Counted from the stretch's first letter, positions 9,704 to 21,417 are shown. The stretch: 64,000 bases of DNA from an uncultured Bacilli bacterium (GCA_949425635.1 CASPWD010000007.1:1-64000); one strand, 5' to 3'. Notes: generated by a model not told the origin, from the letters alone. Made by a program: numbers and translations.

Positions 9704-11818
9704 ATGAAAATCTTAAAGAAGAAATTAAAAAGAGTACATGTAGCTAAAAAGTTTTTTTACTATTTAACTATTGTCCTATATGCCATATTATATGCATACT
9801 TTATTTATGGAATCTTAAAATTAGCTGGAATTGAAAATTTACTTAGAGGACTTATTATAGGATTCTTTGGTATCTGGTTAGTAATTTACATTCTTTGTGG
9901 TTTAATAACTATGATATCTAAAAAGACAAAGACTTTTATTTTTATAACAATATTATCTTTGTTATTCTGTCCTATATTTGGAGTTTCTTCTTATTATATT
10001 AATAAGATATATGGCTCTATATCTAGTATTAATAGTGACACTATAACATACACAACGAATCTAATAGCTCTAAAGGAAACCAACTTTGATAGTAATTTAT
10101 CAATTGGTATGATTAGTTTAGAAAATGATATCGAAGGTAATGATTTAGCTAAAAAGCTTATCGAAAAAGAAAAATTATCTAATAAGATAGAATTGTATGA
10201 TGACTATCGTGATATGATAAGTGATCTATATGCTGGAAAAATTGGTGCATGTTTTGTTTCAAGTAACTATGCTATCAATCTTAGCGGCGAAGATTATCAA
10301 GATACTCTAAGTGATGGTACGAAATTATCATTAGCTAACAGAGTAAAAGTTATAAAAGAATATAGTGAAGATAGAAAAAATCAAGATGTTAATACTTTAG
10401 ATACTAGTAAAAAGAAAACTTTAACTGAACCATTTACCGTTCTTGTAATGGGCGTTGATTCAGCTATCAATGGTTTAAAAGCCAATCAAGCATTTAATGG
10501 AGATACTTTAATTTTAGTAACATTTAATCCTAATACTTTAACTGCTACTATGTTCAGTATTCCAAGAGATATGTATGTTCCAATTGCTTGCAACCATAAT
10601 CGATATGCAAAGATTAATTCTTCTGCCGCATATGGTTCAAGCTGTGTAATAAGTACTGTACAACAATTAACAGGCATTGACATCGACTATTATGTAAAGA
10701 TTAACTTTACAGGTGTTGTCGAATTAGTTGATGCACTAGATGGAATCGAAGTTGACGTTGAAGAACCTGACTTTAATTATAATGGAAGATATGATTGTAA
10801 GGGCATGATTTGTGAACAAAACTCTTTAAGACAATTTGGTAGCAATATGATTTATGTCCCAACAGGAAAACAAACTTTAGATGGAGAACAAGCCTTAGCT
10901 TATGCTAGAAATCGTCATCAATTTGCTTTATCTGATATTGCAAGAAATCAACATCAACAACAAATTATTGAATCTATTGCTCAAAAATTAAAAAGTGTTA
11001 GATCACTTAATGATTTCCAAACTATCCTAAATACAGTTTCAAATAATACTGAAACAAATATGACACCAAATCAAATACTATCATTCTATAATGTAGGAAA
11101 AGACATGTTAGCTAATACTTCTACTACATCACTATCAATTAAAAAGACATATCTTTCTTACTATAGTCTTCCTGTATATTTACCTAGATCTGGAAGATAT
11201 ACTAGTGCTTTAGGTTACTATCCAGAATCTCTTGAAGCGATTACAAAACTTATGAGAGTCAATTTAGGACTAGAAAAAGAGGAAGCAATTAAAACGTTTA
11301 GTATTTCTTATAATGAAGATTATACTACTCCAATTACAGGTAAAAATCTAACTGGAGGAGCTAAATTAGAAAGAGTTAAATCATTTATTGGTAGTGACCA
11401 ATTTGATGCTAGTGCATGGTGCCAAATGAATGATATATCTTGTGATTTTGAAGCAACAGAAAGTGCAGAAGAATATGGTGTTATCGTTGAACAATCTGCT
11501 CATGAAGGAGAATTATTAAAAAGTTTATCTAGTATTACTTTCTATTATAGTGATGCTAGCGGAGAAAAACCTAGTATTGAGGATCCTGATGACGACAATG
11601 AAAATAATAACAATAATAATGAAAATCCTGGTGAAGATGAAGAGCCTGATAACAACAATAACGATGATGATAATCAAAATGAAGGAAATAATTCTGGAGA
11701 AAATAATGGAGACAATGGCAACGAAGAAAAACCATCTACTGGTAATGGTAATGACAATGAAAATGAACAAAACAAACCTAATGACGATCCATTAAACGGA
11801 ATACTTCCTTTACAATAA
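9704..11818 (+). CDS. LytR-CpsA-Psr (LCP) family envelope glycopolymer transferase with acidic Asn/Asp/Glu-rich C-terminal tail
   Basis: 'FTVLVMGVDS', 'NGDTLILVTFNPNTLTATMFSIPRDMYV', 'LDGEQALAYARNRHQ' LCP motifs. Confidence 0.9.
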   Translation: MKILKKKLKRVHVAKKFFYYLTIVLYAILYAYFIYGILKLAGIENLLRGLIIGFFGIWLVIYILCGLITMISKKTKTFIFITILSLLFCPIFGVSSYYINKIYGSISSINSDTITYTTNLIALKETNFDSNLSIGMISLENDIEGNDLAKKLIEKEKLSNKIELYDDYRDMISDLYAGKIGACFVSSNYAINLSGEDYQDTLSDGTKLSLANRVKVIKEYSEDRKNQDVNTLDTSKKKTLTEPFTVLVMGVDSAINGLKANQAFNGDTLILVTFNPNTLTATMFSIPRDMYVPIACNHNRYAKINSSAAYGSSCVISTVQQLTGIDIDYYVKINFTGVVELVDALDGIEVDVEEPDFNYNGRYDCKGMICEQNSLRQFGSNMIYVPTGKQTLDGEQALAYARNRHQFALSDIARNQHQQQIIESIAQKLKSVRSLNDFQTILNTVSNNTETNMTPNQILSFYNVGKDMLANTSTTSLSIKKTYLSYYSLPVYLPRSGRYTSALGYYPESLEAITKLMRVNLGLEKEEAIKTFSISYNEDYTTPITGKNLTGGAKLERVKSFIGSDQFDASAWCQMNDISCDFEATESAEEYGVIVEQSAHEGELLKSLSSITFYYSDASGEKPSIEDPDDDNENNNNNNENPGEDEEPDNNNNDDDNQNEGNNSGENNGDNGNEEKPSTGNGNDNENEQNKPNDDPLNGILPLQ

Positions 11819-11870
11819 GAATAAAATGAAGTACCCTATAAAGGTACTTTTAATTTTTGGAGGGATATAA

Positions 11871-12716
11871 ATGCATAACGAAATTTTCTATACTAATAAA
11901 GATATTAATGATTTTAAGGTTGCCTTAATAAGTGATATTCATTACTATCCAGAATACAATCAAAATATCTTCGATAAATTAATTAAACAAATTAAAGATA
12001 ATAAAGCGGACTATATTGTAATAGCTGGAGATACTCTAGATAGTTCAGATACCTATGACCTAAAAAAATTAGAAAGATTCCTAAAAGAATTATCTTCTTA
12101 TGCTCCTACTTTCATAATAAAAGGAAATCACGATGAAAAAAAAGGATCTATGCATAATTGGACTAGTAATAAGAACAATGAATATATTAAACTAATAAGT
12201 AATATCGACAACTTACATTATTTAGATGATAATACATTTACAATAAATAATATTACATTTTATGGATTTAATTTATCATATGATTACTATGAAATAGAAA
12301 ATGAAACATACGAGTCTTTCTGTAAAGAAATGGCTAATATCAATTGCCGTTTAAGTGAAACAACATATAATATAACTTTATTTCATAGCCCTATTAATAT
12401 ATATGATTTTATTAAAAACAATCCAAAACACAATTTAAGTAACAGTGATTTAATTTTATCTGGTCATATGCACAATGGATGTTTACCATTCTTCTTATCA
12501 TATCCAATTAATAAGATATTTAAATCATCTAGAGGCATATTATCACCTACAAGAAAATTCTTCCCAAAGTATGCCCAAGGAAGAGTATACGAAAAAGATG
12601 GTTATATTTATGAAGGAGTTACTAAAGTAAGTCATTCTACTAAAATGCTTCACTCATTAGATGCCCTATTCCAAAAGAATGTTGAATTCCTAACTATTAA
12701 AAAACGCAATAAATAA
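11871..12716 (+). CDS. Calcineurin-like metallophosphoesterase
   Basis: 'ALISDIHYY', 'IAGDTLD', 'IKGNHDE', 'LSGHMHNG' motifs. Confidence 0.88.
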   Translation: MHNEIFYTNKDINDFKVALISDIHYYPEYNQNIFDKLIKQIKDNKADYIVIAGDTLDSSDTYDLKKLERFLKELSSYAPTFIIKGNHDEKKGSMHNWTSNKNNEYIKLISNIDNLHYLDDNTFTINNITFYGFNLSYDYYEIENETYESFCKEMANINCRLSETTYNITLFHSPINIYDFIKNNPKHNLSNSDLILSGHMHNGCLPFFLSYPINKIFKSSRGILSPTRKFFPKYAQGRVYEKDGYIYEGVTKVSHSTKMLHSLDALFQKNVEFLTIKKRNK

Positions 12717-12721
12717 TTTAA

Positions 12722-12756
12722 AAAGAGACAATCTACTATTTTCAGATTGTCTCTTT
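12722..12756. terminator. Bidirectional terminator between convergent genes
   Basis: AAAGAGACAATCT ... AGATTGTCTCTTT perfect stem. Confidence 0.8.
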
Positions 12757-12761
12757 ATTAT

Positions 12762-13442
12762 TTAATCACTATATTTAGGATTTAATGTTGGTTGAATATC
12801 TACTACACTCCATCTTATATCATTCTCTTTACAAACAACTACTGAAGCTTCATCATCATATCCAAGTTTCTTTGTATAATCTATTTTTAATTTTACTAAA
12901 TAACAAGTATTACTTTCATCATTGATTTTATATTCTTGTTCTTCAGTTGAAACAGTTTCAACACTTTTTACTTCAGGTAAATCTTGTTTACGATCCCCAT
13001 AAGTATTATCAGCAACGGATGAATATATTGTATCCATTGCTTTTTGCTCAAACATCGCTTTTTTATTTTCAAAGAAGAACTCATTTCCACCTACATCATA
13101 CTTATTCATTTTAGTACTTAAAGTATAGAAATCAATTACAAATAATCTTGCCACCTTTGTAGCATATTCTTCTGTATTAATATCTTCATTCTTTAATAAT
13201 TTACTTAATTCATCATATTCAGCTTTAAAATATTTACTATCTTTATCATTTAGTGAATATCCATATTCTGAAATACTATCTAAGACATTTACAGTAGTTG
13301 CTTTTGGAGTTGGTTTATCAAATACAAACTTCCATAAGCAAACACCTGCTACAGCAACTAAAATTATTAATATTACAACTATTATAATTATTTTTTTTAT
13401 TTTATTTCTACGATCTTTTTCTGTTCTTATCTTTCTAGCCAT
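12762..13442 (-). CDS. Single-pass membrane protein of unknown function
   Basis: Basic N-terminus then TM 'IIIIVVILIILVAVAGVCLW'. Confidence 0.5.
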   Translation of the reverse strand: MARKIRTEKDRRNKIKKIIIIVVILIILVAVAGVCLWKFVFDKPTPKATTVNVLDSISEYGYSLNDKDSKYFKAEYDELSKLLKNEDINTEEYATKVARLFVIDFYTLSTKMNKYDVGGNEFFFENKKAMFEQKAMDTIYSSVADNTYGDRKQDLPEVKSVETVSTEEQEYKINDESNTCYLVKLKIDYTKKLGYDDEASVVVCKENDIRWSVVDIQPTLNPKYSD

Positions 13443-13454
13443 TAGAATCCCTCA

Positions 13455-15593
13455 CTATTCTTCATTTTTTAAAATATTATCTTTTTCTTTAGCATATAAG
13501 TCATGAACTATAATATCATTTGATACACTTAAGATTGAATCTGCATATTCCTTTAAATTAGAAATATAATCATCACTCATTGGCGTTGAATTTATATAAT
13601 TATTTTTATTTTCATTCTTATTATCAATCTTATTATTGTTTAATAAAACATATTGACCAGAAGCATTATTATAATAAACACGATTGGTAACAAAATTACC
13701 ATTTGGGAATATTACTGTATTATCTTCTTTTATATCAAAAATATCATGACCTAATGCATAAGAAGTATCAAAATTCATCATGTTTCCAAGTGTAGGTAAT
13801 AAATCATACATTCCCATTACATTATTGTTAGTACCTCTTATCTTCTTAGCAACAGCTCCATTTTTAGTCCAAATTATTAATGGAGTTCTCTTATTAACTT
13901 CATGAGCAAAATTATCATAATTATAATATTCAGGATCTCCTTCTTCATAAAGTTCTCCAGTTTTAGTATTGTAATTTAAATAATATTGATATTCTGATTT
14001 ATCAAGTCTTGCATCATGGTCACCATAGAATACAAATACAGTATTTTCATAATAATCACTATTTTTTACATAATCAATAAATGTTCCTAAAGCCATATCA
14101 GCATAATGAGCACTTATTAAATAGTTACCAAGCTTTCTTCCTTGTAAATAATCATCTGTAACAGTTTCACTAAGACCAGTTTTAGGATCAATCTTAGTAT
14201 AAGTATTAGTTAAATCTAAAGTTCCAAAATAATTATACAATTCAGGATTATATTCAGTAGCTGCAAATGGTGAATGGTTAGATAATTGAATAAGTGTTCC
14301 CATATAATTTGTATTATTATCTTCAATATATTCTAGCTTTTCTTGTAATTGTTGAAAATAATCATAATCACTTAATCCTAATCCCAACCATCTAGCATCT
14401 TTTTCACCAGTAACATCAAATTTATCTTTAAAAATCATTTCTGTATAACCTAAACTAGGATGCATATTTTTACGATTCCACATCGCACTATTATTTGCAT
14501 GTGAACTAAAAGTATAATAGCCTTTTTCTTTTAATAATTTAGGTAAACTAATATAATCTCTATCATAATACTGAACAAAGGCAGTACCACTACTTACTGG
14601 CATTAATGAAGTATTTAAAGTAAACTCGGTATCACTACTAGTTCCTACGCTTATTTGTGGGTAGAAATTTGTAAATGCCATACCTTCTTTAGATAATTTA
14701 TTAATTGTCGGAGTTATTTCTACTCCATTTACTTTCATGTCAACTAAATATTCTTGAATACTTTCCATATGAACTAGAATAATATTCATTCCATCTAAAA
14801 CACCTGTATATTTATTATCTTTATGTACTTCATTAGTAAATCTATCATGATAAAAATCTTTAAAGTTTTTAACTGCTTCATCATATCCAAATAATGAATT
14901 TAATTTTGGAGTCAAACTTTGAACTAAATCGTTTCCTTGATATAGGACAATTCCAAATCTTTGAACAACTAACTCTCTATTCCACTGCTTAACTAATCTA
15001 CTAACATCGGTTCCATCAACAGTAACCAATGTAAATGCCAACACTATAACTCCAACTAATATTGTTGAAGTAAACATTTTTTTACTATCTTCAATTTTAC
15101 TAACAAAAGTATAATAGTTTCCTTTTTTTAATTTAGTATGTATTAATACATATATTATTGGAAATATTATATAAATAAAATCAATTATTCTAAATTTCTC
15201 AGTTAATGAATCTCCTACTTCGCCGACTAACCCAAGCTCAGCAAGTAAACTAAATGATGCAAAAGAAGTATAGAAAACATAATATATTGAATTTACAACA
15301 CACATAGTTGTTATGACAATCAACCATATAAAATAATAATTAAATTGTTTTTTTGGCTTCACAAAATAACCAAAAGCTCCAATCATAATAATGATAGCTA
15401 AATCACAGATAAAAGGATCATAAAATTGAGCATCATTAGTATTAGTAAATATATGACCTAATGTAAAATTTCTTAATAATATTGTTTCTATAAAAGCAAA
15501 TATAACAAAACTTAAGAATAATCTATTAGTTGATAAGTATTTAGATACTTTTTTTCTTATTTTTTTAAGAATATTAACCATTTTCTTTTTCAA
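13455..15593 (-). CDS. LTA synthase family membrane sulfatase/phosphoglycerol transferase
   Basis: Five-TM N-terminus; 'NIILVHMESIQEYLVDMKVNGVEITPTINKL', 'SVGTSSDTEFTLNTSLMP', 'VFYGDHDARL' motifs. Confidence 0.9.
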   Translation of the reverse strand: MKKKMVNILKKIRKKVSKYLSTNRLFLSFVIFAFIETILLRNFTLGHIFTNTNDAQFYDPFICDLAIIIMIGAFGYFVKPKKQFNYYFIWLIVITTMCVVNSIYYVFYTSFASFSLLAELGLVGEVGDSLTEKFRIIDFIYIIFPIIYVLIHTKLKKGNYYTFVSKIEDSKKMFTSTILVGVIVLAFTLVTVDGTDVSRLVKQWNRELVVQRFGIVLYQGNDLVQSLTPKLNSLFGYDEAVKNFKDFYHDRFTNEVHKDNKYTGVLDGMNIILVHMESIQEYLVDMKVNGVEITPTINKLSKEGMAFTNFYPQISVGTSSDTEFTLNTSLMPVSSGTAFVQYYDRDYISLPKLLKEKGYYTFSSHANNSAMWNRKNMHPSLGYTEMIFKDKFDVTGEKDARWLGLGLSDYDYFQQLQEKLEYIEDNNTNYMGTLIQLSNHSPFAATEYNPELYNYFGTLDLTNTYTKIDPKTGLSETVTDDYLQGRKLGNYLISAHYADMALGTFIDYVKNSDYYENTVFVFYGDHDARLDKSEYQYYLNYNTKTGELYEEGDPEYYNYDNFAHEVNKRTPLIIWTKNGAVAKKIRGTNNNVMGMYDLLPTLGNMMNFDTSYALGHDIFDIKEDNTVIFPNGNFVTNRVYYNNASGQYVLLNNNKIDNKNENKNNYINSTPMSDDYISNLKEYADSILSVSNDIIVHDLYAKEKDNILKNEE

Positions 15594-15720
15594 GTAAATC
15601 CCTTCTTACTCCTCTAATTATACCATACAAGTTATAAATGGTAAATTAAACTTGACGTCGTTTAATATTAATGCTTTACACAAGTCTTATGATATAATAT
15701 AAATACTAAGGAGGAATAAA

Positions 15721-16128
15721 ATGCTTAATGTTGTTGGAACAATTTTTATTAATGATAAGAAAATCTTAATTGATAAACCTAGAAAAAGAAACACGTTTCA
15801 AATGATTGGTGGTCGTGTTGAAGATAACGAAACCCCAATTCAAGCAGCGATTAGAGAATGTCATGAAGAATTAGGTAATTTAGCAATCTTTAATGAACAT
15901 AATTTCGAACTGATTATGGACTTTGATGAAATAGCAACAAGTGATGGAATTACCAAAATCCATTTTTATGTATTTAAATACAACGGAAACTTAGAAGGAA
16001 GTTTAACTAAATCAGAAGAAATAGAAGACTTTCTATGGTACGATACTAGCTTTGGTACAGAAATACTATCAAATACTTTAAAAAATGAAGTCATCCCCTA
16101 TTGTTTAAAGAACAATTTAATAAAATAG
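15721..16128 (+). CDS. NUDIX hydrolase
   Basis: 'GGRVEDNETPIQAAIRECHEELG' Nudix box. Confidence 0.92.
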   Translation: MLNVVGTIFINDKKILIDKPRKRNTFQMIGGRVEDNETPIQAAIRECHEELGNLAIFNEHNFELIMDFDEIATSDGITKIHFYVFKYNGNLEGSLTKSEEIEDFLWYDTSFGTEILSNTLKNEVIPYCLKNNLIK

Positions 16129-16146
16129 TATAGAGGTGTATGTAAA

Positions 16147-17451
16147 ATGAAATGTAGATATTGTAAAAAGAACTTTGAACAAATTGAACAATACTGTCCC
16201 AATTGTGGACGTGAACTAAATTTAGAAAATAAGAAAAAGATATGGCCATATTTTTTAGTACTCAGTATTACCATTATTGAAATCATATTAATTTTTATGC
16301 CAATAAAACATATCATAAACTTTTTTAGTAATTATGAAATTGAAGATATAAGAGAAACAAAATTTATAGAAGAAGTAAAAAAATTAGGATGTAATGTTGT
16401 TGATATTACAGAATCAAATAACAATAGTAATGTTTTAGCTTATTATATTACAGACAGCAATACTTGCCCATATTTAATTTCTTATACAAAATTTAAAGAT
16501 AGTAAGCTACAAAATAATTTTTATAACCAACTTGTTAAAGAAGCAGAAAATATTAATGGTTATAAAAGCTATAGTAGTGTTAATTTTAATAACTACAAAG
16601 AATATAATTCAACAAATCAAAATGAGTATAGAGCTGCATTATATAGCGGAAAAATCACAATTTACATGCAAGGAGACATCACTAGCAAAGCACTTCTAAC
16701 TAATTTAAAGAAAGAATTAGGATTTGACTTAAAAATGGACTGGTCTTTCCTATCATATATAGTCGCTTACATAATAATTGTAAATGTAATGATAATAATA
16801 AGTTGGTGGCTAATTAACAGAAAAATGGGACGTCAAGGTTGGATATGCTTAATCCCAATATATAATATTATTTGTTTATGTGAAGATGTTCTTGGTAAAA
16901 AAAGTTATGCTTGGTTATTCTTAATTCCATATGTTAATTTTGTATTTATTGTTATCTTACTTGTCCATATAGCTAAAGTATTTGGAAAAGATGATGGCTA
17001 TCAGATTTTAACAGTCTTCTTCTCTTCCATTACAATTCCACTAATAGCTTTTGATGATTCAACTTATACTCGCCCAAATAAAGACAGTAATTTAATGAGT
17101 AATAATACAAGTAACACAAACTACATTATTACAGATGACAACCATATAGAAACTAAACCTAATCCTATAAGTGAAACAAAAGAACTAAAAAAAGATAATG
17201 TACTTTTAATAACATTCAAATGGATGTTAACATTTGGAGCACTATTTATGACACTAGGTTCATACTTATTAGTAGTAGAAGATAAAGAATATGAATATAT
17301 TATCCCTGGTATAATCTTCTTAATACTTGCTATTATGGCATGTCCTTTAGTTACAGAGCATACTAAAAAGTTCAAAACTTATTCAAAATATAAAAATCTT
17401 ATAGTATTTATTATAATAGTTATTCTATTATTTATTTTCTCAGTACTATAA
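16147..17451 (+). CDS. Zinc-ribbon membrane protein, DUF5684-like
   Basis: 'MKCRYCKKNFEQIEQYCPNCGREL' zinc ribbon; multiple TMs; 'WICLIPIYNIICLCEDVLGKK...IPYVNFVFIVIL'. Confidence 0.7.
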   Translation: MKCRYCKKNFEQIEQYCPNCGRELNLENKKKIWPYFLVLSITIIEIILIFMPIKHIINFFSNYEIEDIRETKFIEEVKKLGCNVVDITESNNNSNVLAYYITDSNTCPYLISYTKFKDSKLQNNFYNQLVKEAENINGYKSYSSVNFNNYKEYNSTNQNEYRAALYSGKITIYMQGDITSKALLTNLKKELGFDLKMDWSFLSYIVAYIIIVNVMIIISWWLINRKMGRQGWICLIPIYNIICLCEDVLGKKSYAWLFLIPYVNFVFIVILLVHIAKVFGKDDGYQILTVFFSSITIPLIAFDDSTYTRPNKDSNLMSNNTSNTNYIITDDNHIETKPNPISETKELKKDNVLLITFKWMLTFGALFMTLGSYLLVVEDKEYEYIIPGIIFLILAIMACPLVTEHTKKFKTYSKYKNLIVFIIIVILLFIFSVL

Positions 17452-17460
17452 TCAATTTAA

Positions 17461-17482
17461 AATTCATAATTAATTATGAATT
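17461..17482 (+). terminator. Terminator after the zinc-ribbon membrane protein
   Basis: AATTCATAATTAATTATGAATT followed by TTTTT. Confidence 0.6.
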
Positions 17483-17507
17483 TTTTTATGTAATAAAAAA
17501 GGATAGC

Positions 17508-17861
17508 TTATTCACTATCCTTTTCATGTATTTCATTTAATAATCTTTCAATATTATTTCCATAAGCCACTGAATTATCATAAACAAATCTAATTTTTGG
17601 CGTATGTCTAATATCAATACGATCTGCTATCTTTGTTCTTAAATAACCAGCCGTATCATCATTAAGTTCTTTCTCTAATTTCTTTTGGTCCATATCAGTG
17701 ACTGCTGTAAAAAACACCTTACATAGACCTAAATCATTAGTTACCTCTGCCCCTGTAATAGTAATACTTTTTAGTAAACTATCATGTGCTTCAACAGCAC
17801 ATATTTTGCTTAATTCTTGTTGAATTTCTGAAGCAATTCTTTTTAACTTAATTTGATTCAT
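17508..17861 (-). CDS. rbfA: Ribosome-binding factor A
   Basis: 'RIASEIQQELSKI...ITGAEVTNDLGLCKVFFT...RHTPKIRFVYDNSVAYG'. Confidence 0.93.
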   Translation of the reverse strand: MNQIKLKRIASEIQQELSKICAVEAHDSLLKSITITGAEVTNDLGLCKVFFTAVTDMDQKKLEKELNDDTAGYLRTKIADRIDIRHTPKIRFVYDNSVAYGNNIERLLNEIHEKDSE

Positions 17862-19975
17862 TATCTTTTTACCTCTACTGTCTCGTATACTTCAATAGTA
17901 TCTCCAACTTTAATATCAGAATAATTTTCTAAAGTAAGACCACATTCATAACCTTTTTTAACTTCTTTAGCTTGGTCTTTTTCTCTTTGTAATGTCGCAA
18001 TCTTAGTATCAACTATAATAATACCATCACGAATTAACTTAGCTTGTGCATCTTTCTTAACGATACCATCAGTTACATAAGAACCTGCAATATTACCAAC
18101 TTTAGAGAATTTAAATAATTTTCTAATTTCTACATTACCTATAACTTTTTCTTCATACTCTGGTTCAAGCATACCTTTCATAGCAGCTTCCATTTCTTCA
18201 ACTAATTTATAAATAATTGTATATAATCTAATATCAACACCATATTCTTTAGCAATGTCTTTAGTTGAATTAGAAGGACTTACACAGAATCCTAAAATAA
18301 TTGCATTAGATGCATTGGCTAACACTACATCACTTTCAGTAATAGTACCAATACCACTTCTAATAACTTTTACTTTAACTCCGTCAACTTCAATCTTTTC
18401 TAAAGCATTCTTAACTGCTTCTTCAGATCCTCTAACATCAGCTTTTAATACAACATTAACTTCTTTTGTTGTTGAATCAATTGATGCAAATAAATTATCT
18501 AAAGATAAAGATTGCTTTTGGAATTTTTGTTCACGAGATTGAATACTACGTTTTTCAGCAACATTCTTAGCTTCACTTTCAGTTTCGAAAGCCATAAACT
18601 TATCACCTGCTGCTGGTGTTGCAGATAATCCTGTAATTTCTACTGGCATAGATGGACCAGCTTCAACAATTGAATTACCTAAATCATCTTTCATTGTTCT
18701 TACTTTACCATAAGTAGTACCAACAACAACTGGATCACCGATACGTAATGTACCATTTTGAATTAATAATGATGCTACACCACCAATATTTTTATCCATC
18801 TTAGACTCAATTACAGTACCCATTGCATAACGATTAGGATTTGCTTTTAATTCTTGCATTTCTGCTATTGCAAGTAATGTTTCTAATAATAAATCAATTC
18901 CTTGTCCAGACTTAGCTGAAATATCAACGAATGGAATATTTCCTCCCCATTCTTCTGGAGTAATATTATGTTCTGCCATTTCAGTTCTAATTCTCTCTGG
19001 TTTAGCATCAGGCTTATCTATTTTATTTACAGCTACCACAATAGGAACATTTGCTGCTAATGCATGGTCAATAGCTTCTTCAGTTTGAGGCATAACACCA
19101 TCATCAGCTGCTACTATTATAATAACGATATCTGTAATACTTGCTCCACGAGCTCTCATTTCTGTAAACGCAGCATGGCCTGGAGTATCGATAAAACTCA
19201 ACTTATGTCCTTGATGTTCTACTTGATAAGCACCAATTGCTTGAGTAATTCCTCCATATTCAGAATCAACAATTTTACTTTTTCTAATTGTATCAAGTAA
19301 TGTTGTTTTACCATGGTCAACATGTCCCATAATTGTAACAACAGGAGGTCTTTCTACTAAATCTTCTTCTCTATCATTCGCTTCAAATTCTTCAAAATTT
19401 GATACATCTTGAGTTTCTTCTTTCTTTAATGTCTTATTATAATCCATAACAAGTAAACTAGCTGTTTCATAATCAATAGGATTATTTAAACTTAACATTA
19501 AACCAAGACCCATTATCTTCATAACAAGTTCTGAACCATTAACCCCTAATACATCAGCTAATACTTGTACAGACATACCTTCTTTATATAGAACAACATT
19601 ATCTTCTTGAGCATTATTCATTAACTTTTCTTTATGTTTATACATCTCTTTTCTTTTTGACATATATTCTTCTTTTGAGTTAACAATTTGACTCTTCTTC
19701 TTTAATTTTTGTTTCTTATTAGTAGTACCAAAGTTCTTATCCAAGTTATTTGATTCAACTAAATCTTCAACAACTTCATCAATTACATCTTGTTCTTCGT
19801 AATCAGTTTCACTTTCTGTACTAATTAAGTTTATTGTATTATCTAGAATTATAACATCATCTTCAGATAAATCATCATCACCTGACTTAACATTAATTCC
19901 TAGTTCATTACATCTTTTTAGTATTTCAGCAACTGAGTTACCAGTATCTGTTGCATAATCTTTAACACTCATCAT
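17861..19975 (-). CDS. infB: Translation initiation factor IF-2
   Basis: '[20 protein letters not shown]', '[10 protein letters not shown]', '[18 protein letters not shown]', 'VAVNKIDKP'. Confidence 0.98.
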   Translation of the reverse strand: MMSVKDYATDTGNSVAEILKRCNELGINVKSGDDDLSEDDVIILDNTINLISTESETDYEEQDVIDEVVEDLVESNNLDKNFGTTNKKQKLKKKSQIVNSKEEYMSKRKEMYKHKEKLMNNAQEDNVVLYKEGMSVQVLADVLGVNGSELVMKIMGLGLMLSLNNPIDYETASLLVMDYNKTLKKEETQDVSNFEEFEANDREEDLVERPPVVTIMGHVDHGKTTLLDTIRKSKIVDSEYGGITQAIGAYQVEHQGHKLSFIDTPGHAAFTEMRARGASITDIVIIIVAADDGVMPQTEEAIDHALAANVPIVVAVNKIDKPDAKPERIRTEMAEHNITPEEWGGNIPFVDISAKSGQGIDLLLETLLAIAEMQELKANPNRYAMGTVIESKMDKNIGGVASLLIQNGTLRIGDPVVVGTTYGKVRTMKDDLGNSIVEAGPSMPVEITGLSATPAAGDKFMAFETESEAKNVAEKRSIQSREQKFQKQSLSLDNLFASIDSTTKEVNVVLKADVRGSEEAVKNALEKIEVDGVKVKVIRSGIGTITESDVVLANASNAIILGFCVSPSNSTKDIAKEYGVDIRLYTIIYKLVEEMEAAMKGMLEPEYEEKVIGNVEIRKLFKFSKVGNIAGSYVTDGIVKKDAQAKLIRDGIIIVDTKIATLQREKDQAKEVKKGYECGLTLENYSDIKVGDTIEVYETVEVKR

Positions 19976-19988
19976 AATAAACTCACCT

Positions 19989-20249
19989 CTATCTTTCTTC
20001 TATTATATTTAGCATTTCTTCATATATACTTTCAGGAATTTCTACTTCTAATATTCTATCTAATGCTTTTGTCTTACGAGCTTTTTCTACTACATCTTTA
20101 TCTTTTTTTAGATAAGCTCCACGTCCATTGGCCTTACCAGTAATATCTACTGATACATTACCTTCTTTGTCACGTACAACACGCATTAAATCTTTTTTTA
20201 AAGTTTTTTCCTTTGTAATTACACAAGTTCTTTCAGGCATTTTCTTCAT
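19989..20249 (-). CDS. ylxR: YlxR family RNA-binding protein
   Basis: 'PERTCVITKEKTLKKDLMRVV...GKANGRGAYLKKD'. Confidence 0.93.
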   Translation of the reverse strand: MKKMPERTCVITKEKTLKKDLMRVVRDKEGNVSVDITGKANGRGAYLKKDKDVVEKARKTKALDRILEVEIPESIYEEMLNIIEER

Positions 20250-20264
20250 TTAAATACCTTCTTT

Positions 20265-21416
20265 CTAATTGTTACCTTCTTCATTAACTTGAGTTAAAGT
20301 TTTAACTTCAATCTTATATCTAGTTAACTTAGAAGCTAATTTTATATTAGTTCCTTTTTTACCTATTGCTAAAGATAAATTCTCATCATTTACAATAGCT
20401 AAAGCTTCCTTCTTCATTGGGTCAGTTATATTAACAATAGCATCTTTAGCAGGACTTAAAGCATTTTTAATATATTCTGATGGATCTTCACTATATAATA
20501 CTATATCTACTTTTTCACCATTAAGTTCTTTTAAGATAGAAGCGATACGACTTCCTCTTTCTCCAATACATGAACCAATTGCATCTACTCTTTCATCTAA
20601 TGATTCAACAGCAATCTTACTTCTAATACCAGCTTCACGAGCTACTGCATGTAATAAGATTGTTCCATCTCTTAATTCTGGAATCTCAGATTCAAATAAT
20701 CTCTTAACAAATCCATAATGTTTTCTTGATAATAGAATTAAAGGTCCTTTTGTATTTGCTTCTACTTTAGTAACATATACTCTAATATTTGATCCCATCT
20801 TAACAGTTTCACCAGGAATCATTTCAGTCTTAGGTAAAATACCTCTTGTTCTACCAAGATCAACATAGTAATTACGAGCATCTTCCATTGCTAAAGTACC
20901 CATTAGCATTTCATCTTGTTTATCAGCAAATTCACCAATAATTGAATCTTTTTCTGCTTCTCTAATTTTTTGCATTATAACTTGTTTAGCTGTACCAGCT
21001 GCAACACGTCCAAAATCTTTAGGAGTAACTTCTTTTTCAATTCTTTCACCAACTTGAATTTCTGGATCGATTTCACGAGCTTCTTCAAGTAATAATTGTG
21101 CATCTAAATTAATTGCTGGTGGTACATCTACTTCATTACCTTCTTCATCGATAATAGTATCACCTTCATCAATTTCATCAACTACTACATAATAAGACAT
21201 AACTTTAATTTCTCCAGTAGTTCTATTGATATCAACTCTAACATTAGTTTTAGAACCAAAGTTCTTTTTATAAGCTGTTGCAAGAGCTAATTCCATTGCT
21301 TCATAAACAACATCTTCACTAATACTTTTTTCTTCTGTAATTCCCTTAACAGCTTTTATAAAAGCCACAGGATCCATAGCAGTATTTTCTTCGATTTCTT
21401 TTTTTCTTCTTGCCAT
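20265..21416 (-). CDS. nusA: Transcription termination/antitermination protein NusA
   Basis: S1 and KH motifs: 'IGSCIGERGSRIASILKELNGEKVDIVLYSEDP'; internal ATG at 21416 with GGAGAG RBS preferred over the ORF-track start at 21446. Confidence 0.96.
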   Translation of the reverse strand: MARRKKEIEENTAMDPVAFIKAVKGITEEKSISEDVVYEAMELALATAYKKNFGSKTNVRVDINRTTGEIKVMSYYVVVDEIDEGDTIIDEEGNEVDVPPAINLDAQLLLEEAREIDPEIQVGERIEKEVTPKDFGRVAAGTAKQVIMQKIREAEKDSIIGEFADKQDEMLMGTLAMEDARNYYVDLGRTRGILPKTEMIPGETVKMGSNIRVYVTKVEANTKGPLILLSRKHYGFVKRLFESEIPELRDGTILLHAVAREAGIRSKIAVESLDERVDAIGSCIGERGSRIASILKELNGEKVDIVLYSEDPSEYIKNALSPAKDAIVNITDPMKKEALAIVNDENLSLAIGKKGTNIKLASKLTRYKIEVKTLTQVNEEGNN

Positions 21417-21417
21417 C

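Noticed and set aside
11525-11795. Overlapping sense and antisense 81-aa ORFs in the LCP tail
   Set aside because: Artefact of low-complexity AAT/GAT-rich repeats, open in several frames
18255-19300. Antisense ORFs within infB (95 and 78 aa)
   Set aside because: Opposite a highly conserved housekeeping gene; no independent coding evidence
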